Source: JAWHTC01 sp032586155
GTDB lineage: Bacteria > Pseudomonadota > Alphaproteobacteria > Rhodobacterales > Rhodobacteraceae
Direction: 5' to 3'
Length of the DNA stretch: 64,000 bases
NCBI RefSeq assembly: GCF_032586155.1
Contig: NZ_JAWHTC010000001.1
Coordinates: 186,001 to 250,000, forward strand
Shown here: in pieces, positions 1 through 7,696 of the stretch
How positions within the stretch are numbered: the first letter of the stretch is position 1
Layout of the letters: every line of letters starts with the position of its first letter
Program-made: the position numbers and the translations under genes
Notes under the pieces: generated by a model
The model's input: only the letters and a program-made list of their open reading frames with translations
Databases searched by the model: none
What the model was told of the DNA's origin: nothing

Positions 1-401
1 GCCTCGACCCCGGTGATCATCTTGACCGCCGAGCGGGCAGGGCTGTCGCTGTCCGGGTCCAGCACGCGGTTCAGCGAATAGACCACGTCGGCAGCTTCGA
101 AGGTGCTGCCATCATGGAACTTTACGCCGTCACGAAGTTTGAAGGTCCAGACGGTGGCGTCCTCGTTGGCTTCCCAGCTTGTTGCCAGATCCGCCTGAGG
201 CTTGCCATCAAGGCCCGGGCGCACCAGACGGTTCATGATTTTTTCGGTGATCTGGAACACGCGCCCCTTCGAGATCGGATCAAGGCTGGACTGCGCGCCA
301 AAGCCAAGTTCGTGCGCCTGGCGGAACGTGCCTGAAGGTTCGGCTGCTGCCATGCCAGCGATCATCGCTGACGCAACGGCCATCGTTAGAAATCTTTTCA
401 T
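1..401 (-). CDS. Peptide/nickel-type ABC transporter solute-binding protein (N-terminal part, cut by window edge)
   Basis: The first 133 codons of a family-5 extracellular solute-binding protein (DppA/OppA type), which captures oligopeptides or similar ligands in the periplasm for an ABC importer. The N-terminus has a short Sec signal peptide (MKRFLTMAVASAMIAGMAAA, then EPSG) followed by the typical start of the mature domain: RVFQITEKIMNRLVRP, then DLATSWEANEDATVWTFKLR, then VKFHDGSTFEAADVVYSLNR. The ATG at 401 follows a strong GGGAGGAAAA ribosome-binding site. The 3' part lies outside the window, so partner permeases cannot be seen. It is transcribed away from the S51 peptidase gene at 638, which may process peptides. 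Confidence 0.88.
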   Translation of the reverse strand, partial: MKRFLTMAVASAMIAGMAAAEPSGTFRQAHELGFGAQSSLDPISKGRVFQITEKIMNRLVRPGLDGKPQADLATSWEANEDATVWTFKLRDGVKFHDGSTFEAADVVYSLNRVLDPDSDSPARSAVKMITGVE

Positions 402-637
402 GTTTGTTTTCCTCCCAGTGATGCGATGCCGGTTATCGCGCCGCTTCCAAAAAATGTTCTTCTCCCGAACTGTCTTGGGACAAACGCAAATCGGTGTTCC
501 GATAGATGATATTTTTTTGATCCACCTTGGATTCCGAGATGACACCCATCAACTCAGTGTTGGCCTTTGACAGGCCGCAGACAAATACCGTTTGTTGGGA
601 GATGCATGCAGAAACCGGATATGTGGGACGCAACGAT
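402..637. promoter_or_regulatory. Divergent promoter region between the solute-binding protein and S51 peptidase genes
   Basis: These 236 bases hold no supported gene. Both flanking genes start here and read outward. An inverted repeat ATCGG-TGTT-CCGAT lies at 490-503, next to an AT-rich run at 508-517. It shares half-site sequence with the palindrome at 2235-2247 in front of the LysR/MttB pair, so the same regulator might bind both; this is inference. Confidence 0.35.
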
Positions 638-1315
638 ATGAAGATAATCGCCATCGGCGGGGGTGGCTTTACCCATGATGCGCACCCCGAACTGGATGAT
701 TTCTGCCTGTCCGCAACGGCGCGTGGCAACCCGCGGCTCGCGTTCATTGGTGCGGCGAGCGGCGATGATCCGCAAAAGACCGCGCGCTTCAACGCGCGTT
801 TTGCAGATGTTGCCGAGACGCTTGTTCATCTGCCGATGACGCTGCCTGCGGCCCAGCTTGCGCGCAGCCTTGAACAGGTTGATCTTGTCTATGTCGGTGG
901 CGGTGATACCGAAAAGATGGTTGCTGCGTGGCGCCGGGAGGGTTGGGACAAGGTTCTGAGCGAGGCCTGCCGATCCGGTGTCATCCTTGCCGGTGTCAGC
1001 GCCGGCGCGGTCTGCTGGTTCGACAGCTTCCTGTTCAGCTCGGGCAAGGGGGCGATGCGCCCGCTACCGGGTCTGGGGTTGATCCCGATCGGCGCCTGTC
1101 CGCACTACTCGAGCGAAACAGACCGCCGCGCCGCGCTGCACGCAGCCGTCGGTGCACAAACCATGCCCGCATCTATCGCAATTGACGATGGCGTTGCGGT
1201 TGCCTTCGAAAACGGTCTCCCAACCGGTATTTGCGGCGCCCAGGCCGGTGCCGGCGCCTATGTGGTCCGCCGGGGCCCGCAGGGCGTCACCGAAGAGTAC
1301 CTATCAATCGGGTGA
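638..1315 (+). CDS. Peptidase S51 (dipeptidase E-like / cyanophycinase-like)
   Basis: A 225-residue protein of peptidase family S51, serine hydrolases with a class-I-glutamine-amidotransferase-like fold that cleave Asp-X dipeptides or related peptides, usually in the cytoplasm. The start reads MKIIAIGGGGF, the family's first strand; the YVGGGDTEKM segment around residue 90 and the nucleophile elbow GVSAGAVCW near residue 125 (Ser in G-x-S-A-G) are both present, and GACPHYSSE supplies a candidate His. An in-frame upstream start at 527 would add 37 residues with no family character, so the ATG at 638 is chosen although its ribosome-binding site is weak. Its 3' end overlaps the convergent LysR gene by 12 nt. 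Confidence 0.85.
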   Translation: MKIIAIGGGGFTHDAHPELDDFCLSATARGNPRLAFIGAASGDDPQKTARFNARFADVAETLVHLPMTLPAAQLARSLEQVDLVYVGGGDTEKMVAAWRREGWDKVLSEACRSGVILAGVSAGAVCWFDSFLFSSGKGAMRPLPGLGLIPIGACPHYSSETDRRAALHAAVGAQTMPASIAIDDGVAVAFENGLPTGICGAQAGAGAYVVRRGPQGVTEEYLSIG

Positions 1316-2212
1316 TCTGGCCGCCTGCTCCAGAAGCCAGTTTTGAACAACCGAGACTTCCCGCGTTCGCGGGCTGCTTGGGCGGCTAAGAAGGTAGAAG
1401 GATCGTTGGGGGATCAGGTCAATATCGAACGGTTTTACCAACCGGGCGCTGCCGATATCATTGCTGACGAAGGGGAAAACGCCAAGCGCAGCGCCTTGCC
1501 CGTCAAGCGCCGCCTGCAGCACAAGGTTGGAATCCCGGATCGTCGTTTCTGCCACAGGCTCGAAATCCGCCATGCCAGCCAGTTTGAACCACGCCGACCA
1601 TTCCGACTTGTCCCGCTGATGAATAAGCGGAATCCGGGTGAGGTCAGATGGTTCTTTCAACCCACCGAAGGCATCGATCACATCGGCCCGCACAACCGGC
1701 GAATAGGTGATGTCCAACAGCTTTTGACTGTTGAGCCCGGACCAATTCCCGGTGCCCCAATCCACCGCAAGGTGCGACGTCATCATTGCCGCGTCGGTAA
1801 TTCGCGGGCTTTCGTGCAAGACGAGATCGATCCGCGGATGAGCCTCGCGAAACCGCGCCAGTCTTGGCACCAGCCAGCGGGACCCGAATATCGGCCCGAC
1901 CGCCAGCGTCACCGACTTGCGTGCCGGGTTCATATGAACCTCGACCTCGGCCCGGATCTCGTCAAAGGCGCGGGTGACAACCTGGCTGAGCGAGCGGCCT
2001 TCATCGGTCAGAACAACCGCGCGGGTCTGGCGGATGAACAGCTTGCAGTTCCAGTCCGCTTCGAGCTGCCTGATCTGGTTGCTGACGGTCGTGGCGCTGA
2101 CGCACAGTTCGTCGGCGGCGTCCTTGAAACTGAGCCGCCGCGCGGCGACTTCGAAGGTGCGCAATGCCGTCAAGGGCAGGTTTCTGGTTTTTCCGGACAA
2201 GTGCAAATCCAA
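1304..2212 (-). CDS. LysR-family transcriptional regulator (GcvA-like)
   Basis: A 302-residue LysR-type regulator. The winged helix-turn-helix covers about residues 13-72 (LPLTALRTFEVAARRLSFKD, then AADELCVSATTVSNQIRQLE), followed by a linker helix and a periplasmic-binding-like effector domain. The LPLTALRTFE opening and the short effector domain are typical of the GcvA subgroup. It is divergent from the MttB-family operon starting at 2310, and a palindrome with the T-N11-A spacing of LysR boxes lies 23 bp upstream of its start. It probably controls that operon and itself; the inducer cannot be read from sequence. Confidence 0.9.
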   Translation of the reverse strand: MDLHLSGKTRNLPLTALRTFEVAARRLSFKDAADELCVSATTVSNQIRQLEADWNCKLFIRQTRAVVLTDEGRSLSQVVTRAFDEIRAEVEVHMNPARKSVTLAVGPIFGSRWLVPRLARFREAHPRIDLVLHESPRITDAAMMTSHLAVDWGTGNWSGLNSQKLLDITYSPVVRADVIDAFGGLKEPSDLTRIPLIHQRDKSEWSAWFKLAGMADFEPVAETTIRDSNLVLQAALDGQGAALGVFPFVSNDIGSARLVKPFDIDLIPQRSFYLLSRPSSPRTREVSVVQNWLLEQAARSPD

Positions 2213-2234
2213 TGGATGCTGTTTTCTTTATCTA

Positions 2235-2247
2235 TATCGGTCCGATA
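2235..2247. promoter_or_regulatory. Candidate LysR box
   Basis: TATCGGTCCGATA is a perfect 6-1-6 palindrome that begins with T and ends with A 12 positions later, the T-N11-A pattern of LysR-type binding sites. It lies in the 97-bp gap between the divergent LysR (start 2212) and MttB-family (start 2310) genes, where such sites normally sit. Binding is not shown. Confidence 0.55.
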
Positions 2248-2309
2248 ATTTGCTTGTCGAGGCGCTTCACCGTTGAAAAGCTTGCAGGTGAACCCAACAG
2301 ACCGAGAAA

Positions 2310-3845
2310 ATGGAAAACAATTCCCCTCGCCAACGACAACGCCGCCGCCGCCCCAAAGCCGATGTCGCGCCTGCGCCGCGCCGCGCGGCTCCGGTCACCG
2401 GACGCCTGCGGCCTCTCAGTCAGGAGGACATGGCGCGCATCAGCGAAGCGTCGTTCGACATCCTGCATGACATCGGGCTGAGCGACGCATCGCCCGAGGC
2501 GGTTCGGGCGGTTGTCGGTCGCGGTGGCCAGGAAACCGAAGATGGGCGGCTGCTCTTTCCCCGGTCTCTTGTCGAAGAGGCGCTGGCCGGGCTGCGCCGT
2601 GATTTCACGCTCTGCGCCCGCGATCCGTCCCAGGATATCGAAATGACCCGTTCACGGGTTCACACCGGGTCGGGCGGGGCTTCACCGATGGTGGTCGATC
2701 TGGAAACCGGGGCATACCTGCCGGCCATGCTTGCCGATCTTTACGACGCGGCGCGCCTAGTCGATACACTGGACAATGTTCAGTTTTTCTCGCGGTCCAT
2801 GATTGCGGGCGACATGGAAACCCTCCGCGATCTGGACATCAATACCGCCTATGCCGCGCTGGCCGGAACGTCCAAACACGTGATGACATCATGCAGCCAA
2901 GCCGAGCACGTGCGCGACATTGCCGGGATGTGTTTTCTTTTGGCGGGGTCCGCCGAGGCCTTTCGCGCCCGTCCGTTCCTGTCGCTCAACATCAATCATG
3001 CGGTGCCGCCGCTGCGGTTTGATCCCGAAGCCTGCAACGTGTTGCTGGCCGGCGCCGAACTCGGGTTGCCGGTCATGGTCAATACCTTCGGGCAGATGGG
3101 CGCATCCAGCCCCGTCACCATCGCCGGCTGCCTCGCACAGACCAATGCCGAAACCCTGGCGGGCATGGTGCTGGCGTGGATCGTCAACCCGGAAGTGACG
3201 GCAATCTATGGCGCCCGCCCGATGGTGACCGATCTGCGTTCGGGCGGGATGGCAGGGGGAAGCGGCGAACAGGCGATACTGACGGCGGCGGCCACCCAGA
3301 TGGCGCAGTTTTACAACCTGCCGAACTCGACCATCGCCGGGGCGACCGACAGCAAGATTGCCGATGCGCAGGCCGGATATGAAAAGGCCCTGTCCGTCAC
3401 CATGGCGGTGCAGGCCGGTGCCAATCTGGTGACTCAGGCGGCCGGCACGCAGGCCGGGCTGATGGCCACCTCGTTCGAGGCCTATGTCATCGACAATGAC
3501 ATGCTGGGCGCCATTCTTGGCGCGGCCAGCCCGATCCCGGTTGATGCGCAGACATTGGCCGTTGATGTCATTGCACAGACCGTGCGCGGCGAAGGCCATT
3601 TCCTCGGACATCCCGATACCTATGCCCGGATGAAATCCGATTTCGTCTATCCCGCCCACGCCGACCGGCAGGCCCCGGATGCATGGCTTGCCAATGGCGC
3701 GCCGACAATCAACAGCGCGGCCCGGCAGGCTGCCCAGGAAACGCTGGCAAATCATTTTCCCAGCCACATACCCGCGGAAATCGATCGGGACATTCGCAGC
3801 CGTTTCGATATCAAGCTGCCAAGGGAAAGGATGCGCCAAGCATGA
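2310..3845 (+). CDS. MttB-superfamily (non-pyrrolysine) methyltransferase
   Basis: A 511-residue member of the trimethylamine methyltransferase MttB superfamily, which moves a methyl group from a quaternary or tertiary amine to a corrinoid protein. After an Arg-rich tail (residues 8-30) come family segments such as SFDILHDIGL, HTGSGGASPMVVDLETG (about residue 116), MVNTFGQMGASSPVT and the C-terminal LGHPDTYARMKSDFVYP. The frame has no internal stop, so it is not a pyrrolysine enzyme; characterised relatives of that kind demethylate glycine betaine or similar compounds. The neighbouring genes include no corrinoid protein or corrinoid-tetrahydrofolate methyltransferase. It is first in an operon with two ATGA-overlapping genes. 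Substrate unknown. Confidence 0.88.
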   Translation: MENNSPRQRQRRRRPKADVAPAPRRAAPVTGRLRPLSQEDMARISEASFDILHDIGLSDASPEAVRAVVGRGGQETEDGRLLFPRSLVEEALAGLRRDFTLCARDPSQDIEMTRSRVHTGSGGASPMVVDLETGAYLPAMLADLYDAARLVDTLDNVQFFSRSMIAGDMETLRDLDINTAYAALAGTSKHVMTSCSQAEHVRDIAGMCFLLAGSAEAFRARPFLSLNINHAVPPLRFDPEACNVLLAGAELGLPVMVNTFGQMGASSPVTIAGCLAQTNAETLAGMVLAWIVNPEVTAIYGARPMVTDLRSGGMAGGSGEQAILTAAATQMAQFYNLPNSTIAGATDSKIADAQAGYEKALSVTMAVQAGANLVTQAAGTQAGLMATSFEAYVIDNDMLGAILGAASPIPVDAQTLAVDVIAQTVRGEGHFLGHPDTYARMKSDFVYPAHADRQAPDAWLANGAPTINSAARQAAQETLANHFPSHIPAEIDRDIRSRFDIKLPRERMRQA

Positions 3846-4777
3846 AAATTCTGGTGATGGGTGTCGGCGCCATGGGGTCGGTCTATGCCGCCCTTCTGGC
3901 CGATGCCGGGCACGAGGTCTGGGCGGTCGACACCTGGGCGGAGCATGTCGATGCCATCAATGCCCATGGTCTGCGCCTGGAAGGTGCCAGCGGGGACCGG
4001 GTGGTCACTTCCATTCGCGCGACCACCGACGTCACACAGGTCGGCCCCTGTGATCTGTGCCTGATTGCCACCAAGGCCTCGGGCGTGGGACCCGCCGCGC
4101 GGGCAGCCGCCCCGGTCATAGGAGCGGAGGCCCTGGTTCTGACCATTCAGAACGGCTTGGGCGCCGGGGACAGGATCAGCCAGCATATCGCGCCAGACAA
4201 TGTCTTGCTGGGCGTCGCCGACGGCTTTGGCGCCTCGATGAAGGGACCGGGCCATGCGCATCACAACGCCATGAAGCTGATCCGCATCGGCGAGCTGAAC
4301 GGCGGCCTGACCCAGCGTTTGAAACAGCTGGAAAAGGTCTGGCAAGAGGCTGGCTTTGATGCGCGCGCGTTTGACAACATCACCCAACTGATCTGGGAAA
4401 AGTTCCTGTGCAATGTCACCTTTTCTGCGCCCTGCACCGTGTTCAATGAAACGGTGGGTGAACTGATGGCCAACCCCGAGCATTGGGCCATCGCGCTTGG
4501 CGCGATGCGCGAGGCCCATGCGATCGCCGTCGCCAAGGGCATCCCGCTGGGATTTGATGACCCGGTTGCCTATGTCACCGCATTCGGGTCGGGCATGCCC
4601 AAGGCGCGCCCGTCCATGCTGCTTGACCATATGGCCGGGCGGGTGTCGGAACTCGATGCGATCAACGGCATCGTCCCGGTTCTGGGCCGCGAGGCCGGGG
4701 TGAAGACGCCCTATAATGACACGCTGAGCGCCGTCCTGCGCCAGCGCGAAAGCCTGTTTGCGGGGCAAAGCACATGA
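3842..4777 (+). CDS. Ketopantoate reductase family protein (PanE/ApbA-like)
   Basis: A 311-residue NADPH-dependent 2-oxoacid reductase of the PanE/ApbA family. The N-terminal Rossmann fold starts at the first residue (MKILVMGVGAMGSVYAALL). The TIQNGLGAGDRI loop near residue 100, the Lys-bearing helix WEKFLCNVTF near 183 and the ELDAING segment near 270 match the catalytic parts of the family. The ATG at 3842 overlaps the preceding stop as ATGA; a longer reading from 3683 runs over the MttB gene and has no family similarity. Because the gene is locked between an MttB-like methyltransferase and an FAH-family hydrolase, it more likely reduces a catabolic 2-oxoacid than makes pantoate. That role is inference. 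Confidence 0.87.
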   Translation: MKILVMGVGAMGSVYAALLADAGHEVWAVDTWAEHVDAINAHGLRLEGASGDRVVTSIRATTDVTQVGPCDLCLIATKASGVGPAARAAAPVIGAEALVLTIQNGLGAGDRISQHIAPDNVLLGVADGFGASMKGPGHAHHNAMKLIRIGELNGGLTQRLKQLEKVWQEAGFDARAFDNITQLIWEKFLCNVTFSAPCTVFNETVGELMANPEHWAIALGAMREAHAIAVAKGIPLGFDDPVAYVTAFGSGMPKARPSMLLDHMAGRVSELDAINGIVPVLGREAGVKTPYNDTLSAVLRQRESLFAGQST

Positions 4778-5643
4778 ACATCGGTTCCTTCCTCTTGGCA
4801 GAAAAACCGCTCTACGGCGTGTTTGCCGATGACACCGTCACCCCGGCAAGCGCCGATTTCCTGTCGCGGTATCCGACGCTGCGCGACGTGCTGGACGACG
4901 ACGCGCTGGACTTGCTGAGGCGCGACACGGATCAGGGGCATTCGATTCCGGTTTCGGACATCACCTTCCTGCCGCCTGTTCCAAATCCGCGCAAGATCGT
5001 CTGCGTCGGGATGAACTATCGCAAACCTTACCCGGTCGATGGTGTCTCCCCGCCTGACCCGGACAATATCATCCTCTTTGGCAAGGAACGCGACGCCATG
5101 CTTGCCCATGAGGACGCGCTTCAGATGCCGATGGGTGAGGCCGCGCAGAGCTTTGACTACGAGGGCGAAATTGCCGTCGTCATAGGCCGCACTGCGCGCC
5201 ATGTGTCCGCCGATCAGGCCATGTCGCATGTGCTGGGCTACAGCGCTTTCAACGACGGTTCGGTACGAGACTGGCAAAAACATTCGGTCTATGCCGGCAA
5301 GAATTTTGCCCGTTCGGGCGCCTGGGGCCCCTGGATCACGACCGCCAATGCGCTGCCCCCGCCTCAGGATCTGGAACTGACCGTCACGTTGAATGGCGCG
5401 GTGGTGCAGCATGCATTTGGCCGCGAGATGATATTCTCGGTCGCCGAACAGATTGCCTATGCATCCCACCTGTTCACCCTGCGGCCTGGCGACGTCATTG
5501 CCTCGGGCTCACCGGACGGGACTGGTGGTAGCAGAAGTCCGAAACGTTTTCTCATGCCTGGCGACACCGTGAAGGTCTCGGTTGGGACGGATTGCACGCT
5601 GATAAATTCGGTCTCATCCGGCTTTGAGCGGCGGAAGACGTGA
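4774..5643 (+). CDS. Fumarylacetoacetate hydrolase (FAH) family protein
   Basis: A 289-residue protein of the FAH superfamily, Mg- or Mn-dependent enzymes that hydrolyse C-C bonds of acylpyruvates, decarboxylate or isomerise oxo-diacids. The FAH domain starts near residue 73 with KIVCVGMNYRKP. Metal ligands appear as the Glu pair of DYEGEIAVVIG and the Asp of FNDGSVRDWQ, and the ASGSPDGTGG loop is near the C-terminus (GTPxGvG in most relatives). The usual His after GxNY is replaced here by a KP sequence. It starts on an ATGA overlap and ends the LysR-linked operon. It may cleave or tautomerise the oxo-acid product of the two upstream enzymes; the exact reaction is not recognisable. Confidence 0.87.
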   Translation: MNIGSFLLAEKPLYGVFADDTVTPASADFLSRYPTLRDVLDDDALDLLRRDTDQGHSIPVSDITFLPPVPNPRKIVCVGMNYRKPYPVDGVSPPDPDNIILFGKERDAMLAHEDALQMPMGEAAQSFDYEGEIAVVIGRTARHVSADQAMSHVLGYSAFNDGSVRDWQKHSVYAGKNFARSGAWGPWITTANALPPPQDLELTVTLNGAVVQHAFGREMIFSVAEQIAYASHLFTLRPGDVIASGSPDGTGGSRSPKRFLMPGDTVKVSVGTDCTLINSVSSGFERRKT

Positions 5644-6187
5644 AACACGGTGAGGCTTTCTCAAACTCTTAGCCTGCCAGACGAGACGAGATCGCAAACC
5701 GAGGTTTTCTGGCAATGTTTCAATTGACCCAACTTCTCAAACGAAACGACTTCCAGCTTCTGCCGATCCTTCCGTCTACCCGGACATGGTGAACATTTGA
5801 CCGTCTTTGGAGTGAGCGCAGCGAATGCCTGCTTGGTCCGCTCCTCGAAAGTCGGTCCCGGCTGCAGCGAAAGAACGGTTTGGATTTTGCAGGATTGTAT
5901 CCCTACGAATGTCCGCAAACGGGGAATTCGCTGCGGCGCGGAATACAGCACGCCGCACGTGCGAGAGGTTTCTGCGCAAGCAAACAACGAAAAACGAATG
6001 ACGGCGATGTCCGCATTGCGGTCGTTAGTCGGGCGACGGTTCAAGGACTGCTAAGCGGGACGAAGCAGACCTTTCTGAGATTTCATCAAATGACCTCAAG
6101 GGTTGTGCTAGACTTGGTTGAGAATCGATCCCACCATCTCGGTGGAACGACCAAAGGCGGGCCAAAGTTATAGAAATTTTGATAAGA
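5644..6187. other. Intergenic region without a supported gene
   Basis: These 544 bases contain only short overlapping open frames in all directions, none with a convincing start or family motif. The 5800-6050 part reads like a degraded repeat of the kind often seen between genes in this bacterial group. No promoter or terminator was clear enough to mark. Confidence 0.5.
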
Positions 6188-6685
6188 ATGGCAGCAACCG
6201 ATACTGAAATTGGACAAGCGCGCGACCTGTGCCGACAGTGGCTCGACTGGCATTGGAAAAACTACCCGGCCGACTGGCCAACCGAAGGAAACCCGATGGA
6301 CCCGGAGCGTTTCGAAGCAATTCTCGATGACCTCCCTTCTCTGCACTCAAGACCAAGTGGCGGCATTCTGGTCGCTTCGCTCGATGATCATCCCGTTGGA
6401 TGTGTTATGTACAATGAAGCAAGTTCCGGCGTCGCTGAATTCAACCGCATGTTCGTGAACGAGAATGGCCGCGGATACGGAATAGGGCGGCGTCTCTTGG
6501 AGCACATGTTCGAGCAAATAATTCAAGACGGTTATAAAATGGTCATCTTCTCATCTGCAAACTTTCTGACCCATGCCAAAGCAATGTATGAGGGCGCCGG
6601 TTTTTCTGCCATTCCACATCCTGACGGCTTCCCCAATCAATGGCGGCCTTATGTTTACTTCATGGAACGCACGCTTGTTGATTGA
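6188..6685 (+). CDS. GNAT-family N-acetyltransferase
   Basis: A 165-residue GCN5-related acetyltransferase that transfers acetyl from acetyl-CoA to an amine. The acetyl-CoA-binding motif A is clear at about residues 94-106: the strand EFNRMFVNENGR followed by the loop and helix RGYGIGRRLLEHMF (R-x-x-G-x-G/A type). A C-terminal strand ends YVYFMERTL. ATG 6188 is preferred; a TTG at 6179 in the same frame is possible and neither has a good ribosome-binding site. The gene stands alone between degraded intergenic DNA and a recombinase gene, so it may be cargo of a mobile element. Substrate unknown. Confidence 0.82.
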   Translation: MAATDTEIGQARDLCRQWLDWHWKNYPADWPTEGNPMDPERFEAILDDLPSLHSRPSGGILVASLDDHPVGCVMYNEASSGVAEFNRMFVNENGRGYGIGRRLLEHMFEQIIQDGYKMVIFSSANFLTHAKAMYEGAGFSAIPHPDGFPNQWRPYVYFMERTLVD

Positions 6686-6829
6686 AAACCGCTATTCGAT
6701 CTAGCCGCAGCCATTGGTCAATTTGGGCTCTCACCCGACCTTCTCCGCACGCACAAATGAGCATGCTAAGCTGAGTTGCTAACGTCTGGTTGGCGCTGTG
6801 GTGGATCGTGGCGGATGGGAGGAACCATC

Positions 6830-7462
6830 ATGACCATTGCAAACTTACCCGCCATTCGAGCTTGTCGCCCTGCCTGGAACAAGGGCCGAGGCGTCGGACA
6901 GAAACGTCCTTTGATGCCAAAGCATGTTTGGGCCATCCGCGTGCGTCTCGAGATCGCAGAAAACCATCGTGATCTGGCACTGTTCAATTTGGCCATCGAC
7001 AGCAAACTTCGTGGGTGCGATTTGGTGAAACTGAAGGTCGCCGATATCTACGCCTCGGGACAGGTCAAGGAACGGGCTTCGATTATCCAAAGCAAAACCC
7101 AAAGACCGGTGCGCTTCGAGATCACAGAAGGCACGCGTAAATCGATCCTGCGATGGATGGAGGAACCCCTGATGGTCGGCTCCGAGTACCTTTGGCCAGG
7201 GCGTTTTCATGAACGTCTGCACATTTCGACCCGGCAATATGCGCGGCTTGTCCGCGAATGGGTTAAGTCCATTGGACTCGATTCGACATCATTCGGAACC
7301 CATTCCATGAGACGGACCAAGGTTGCACACATTTATCGAAAGACTGGCAACCTACGTGCAGTTCAGCTGCTGCTCGGACATACGAAGATGGATAGCACCG
7401 TTCGATACCTTGGTGTCGAACTCGAAGATGCATTGGCGATTTCAGAAGCCGTTGAAATCTAA
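6830..7462 (+). CDS. Short stand-alone tyrosine recombinase (integrase catalytic domain only)
   Basis: A 210-residue tyrosine recombinase that lacks the N-terminal core-binding domain of phage integrases. Catalytic residues are visible: the first Arg in SKLRGCDLVKL, His and Arg of THSMRRTKVAHI (H-x-x-R), the second His in LLGHTKMDSTV and the nucleophile Tyr in VRYLGV. It matches a widespread proteobacterial group of about 200 residues whose members start with a PAWNKGR-like tail and end in EALAL/SEAVEI-like sequence. ATG 6830 follows GGGAGGAACC; the frame extends upstream without similarity. Its target is unknown and it is not obviously paired with a cargo gene. A 9-bp hairpin follows it at 7469-7490. 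Confidence 0.85.
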   Translation: MTIANLPAIRACRPAWNKGRGVGQKRPLMPKHVWAIRVRLEIAENHRDLALFNLAIDSKLRGCDLVKLKVADIYASGQVKERASIIQSKTQRPVRFEITEGTRKSILRWMEEPLMVGSEYLWPGRFHERLHISTRQYARLVREWVKSIGLDSTSFGTHSMRRTKVAHIYRKTGNLRAVQLLLGHTKMDSTVRYLGVELEDALAISEAVEI

Positions 7463-7468
7463 AGACAT

Positions 7469-7490
7469 GGGCCGTCTTCACAGACGGCCC
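7469..7490. terminator. Hairpin between the convergent recombinase and 63-aa ORF genes
   Basis: A perfect 9-bp stem GGGCCGTCT / AGACGGCCC with a TCAC loop, starting 7 nt after the stop codon at 7462 and ending 14 nt before the stop of the convergent gene at 7505. No T-run follows on either strand, so it may act as a transcript end stabiliser or a factor-dependent end rather than a classical terminator. Confidence 0.55.
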
Positions 7491-7504
7491 TGAGCGGACT
7501 TTGG

Positions 7505-7696
7505 TCAAAGGGTCAAGATGCTGCAGTTGCAGCCCGCTTTCCGGACCTTCGCTCTCTTTGCAAAATGAGGGAAGAGATCAAGGTTTGAATAGGGTATGAG
7601 AGTCCCAAATTGCGGTGACTTATTGGCGATCGCCGCTGCAACTTCTTCTTCCGTTGTGCCCGGTCCGAGAGACTCGCGGGCAGGCAGGCTACTCAT
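7505..7696 (-). CDS. Small hypothetical protein translationally coupled to the integrase gene
   Basis: A 63-residue open frame whose ATG (7696) overlaps the 3' end of the integrase gene by 8 nt (integrase stop TAG at 7689-7691), an arrangement that suggests coupled translation. The protein begins MSSLPARESLGPGTTEEEV, is mixed in composition and ends in a Cys-containing tail (GCNCSILTL). I recognise no family. The stop lies just before a hairpin at 7469-7490. It may be an accessory gene of the integrative element or a chance frame. Confidence 0.4.
   Translation of the reverse strand: MSSLPARESLGPGTTEEEVAAAIANKSPQFGTLIPYSNLDLFPHFAKRAKVRKAGCNCSILTL

Noticed and set aside
2889..3839. 316-aa minus-strand frame over the MttB-family gene
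   Set aside because: Shadow frame; the plus strand has the family motifs and ATGA coupling.
2310..3845. Pyrrolysine-containing trimethylamine methyltransferase
   Set aside because: The frame has no in-frame TAG, so the gene encodes the non-pyrrolysine type.
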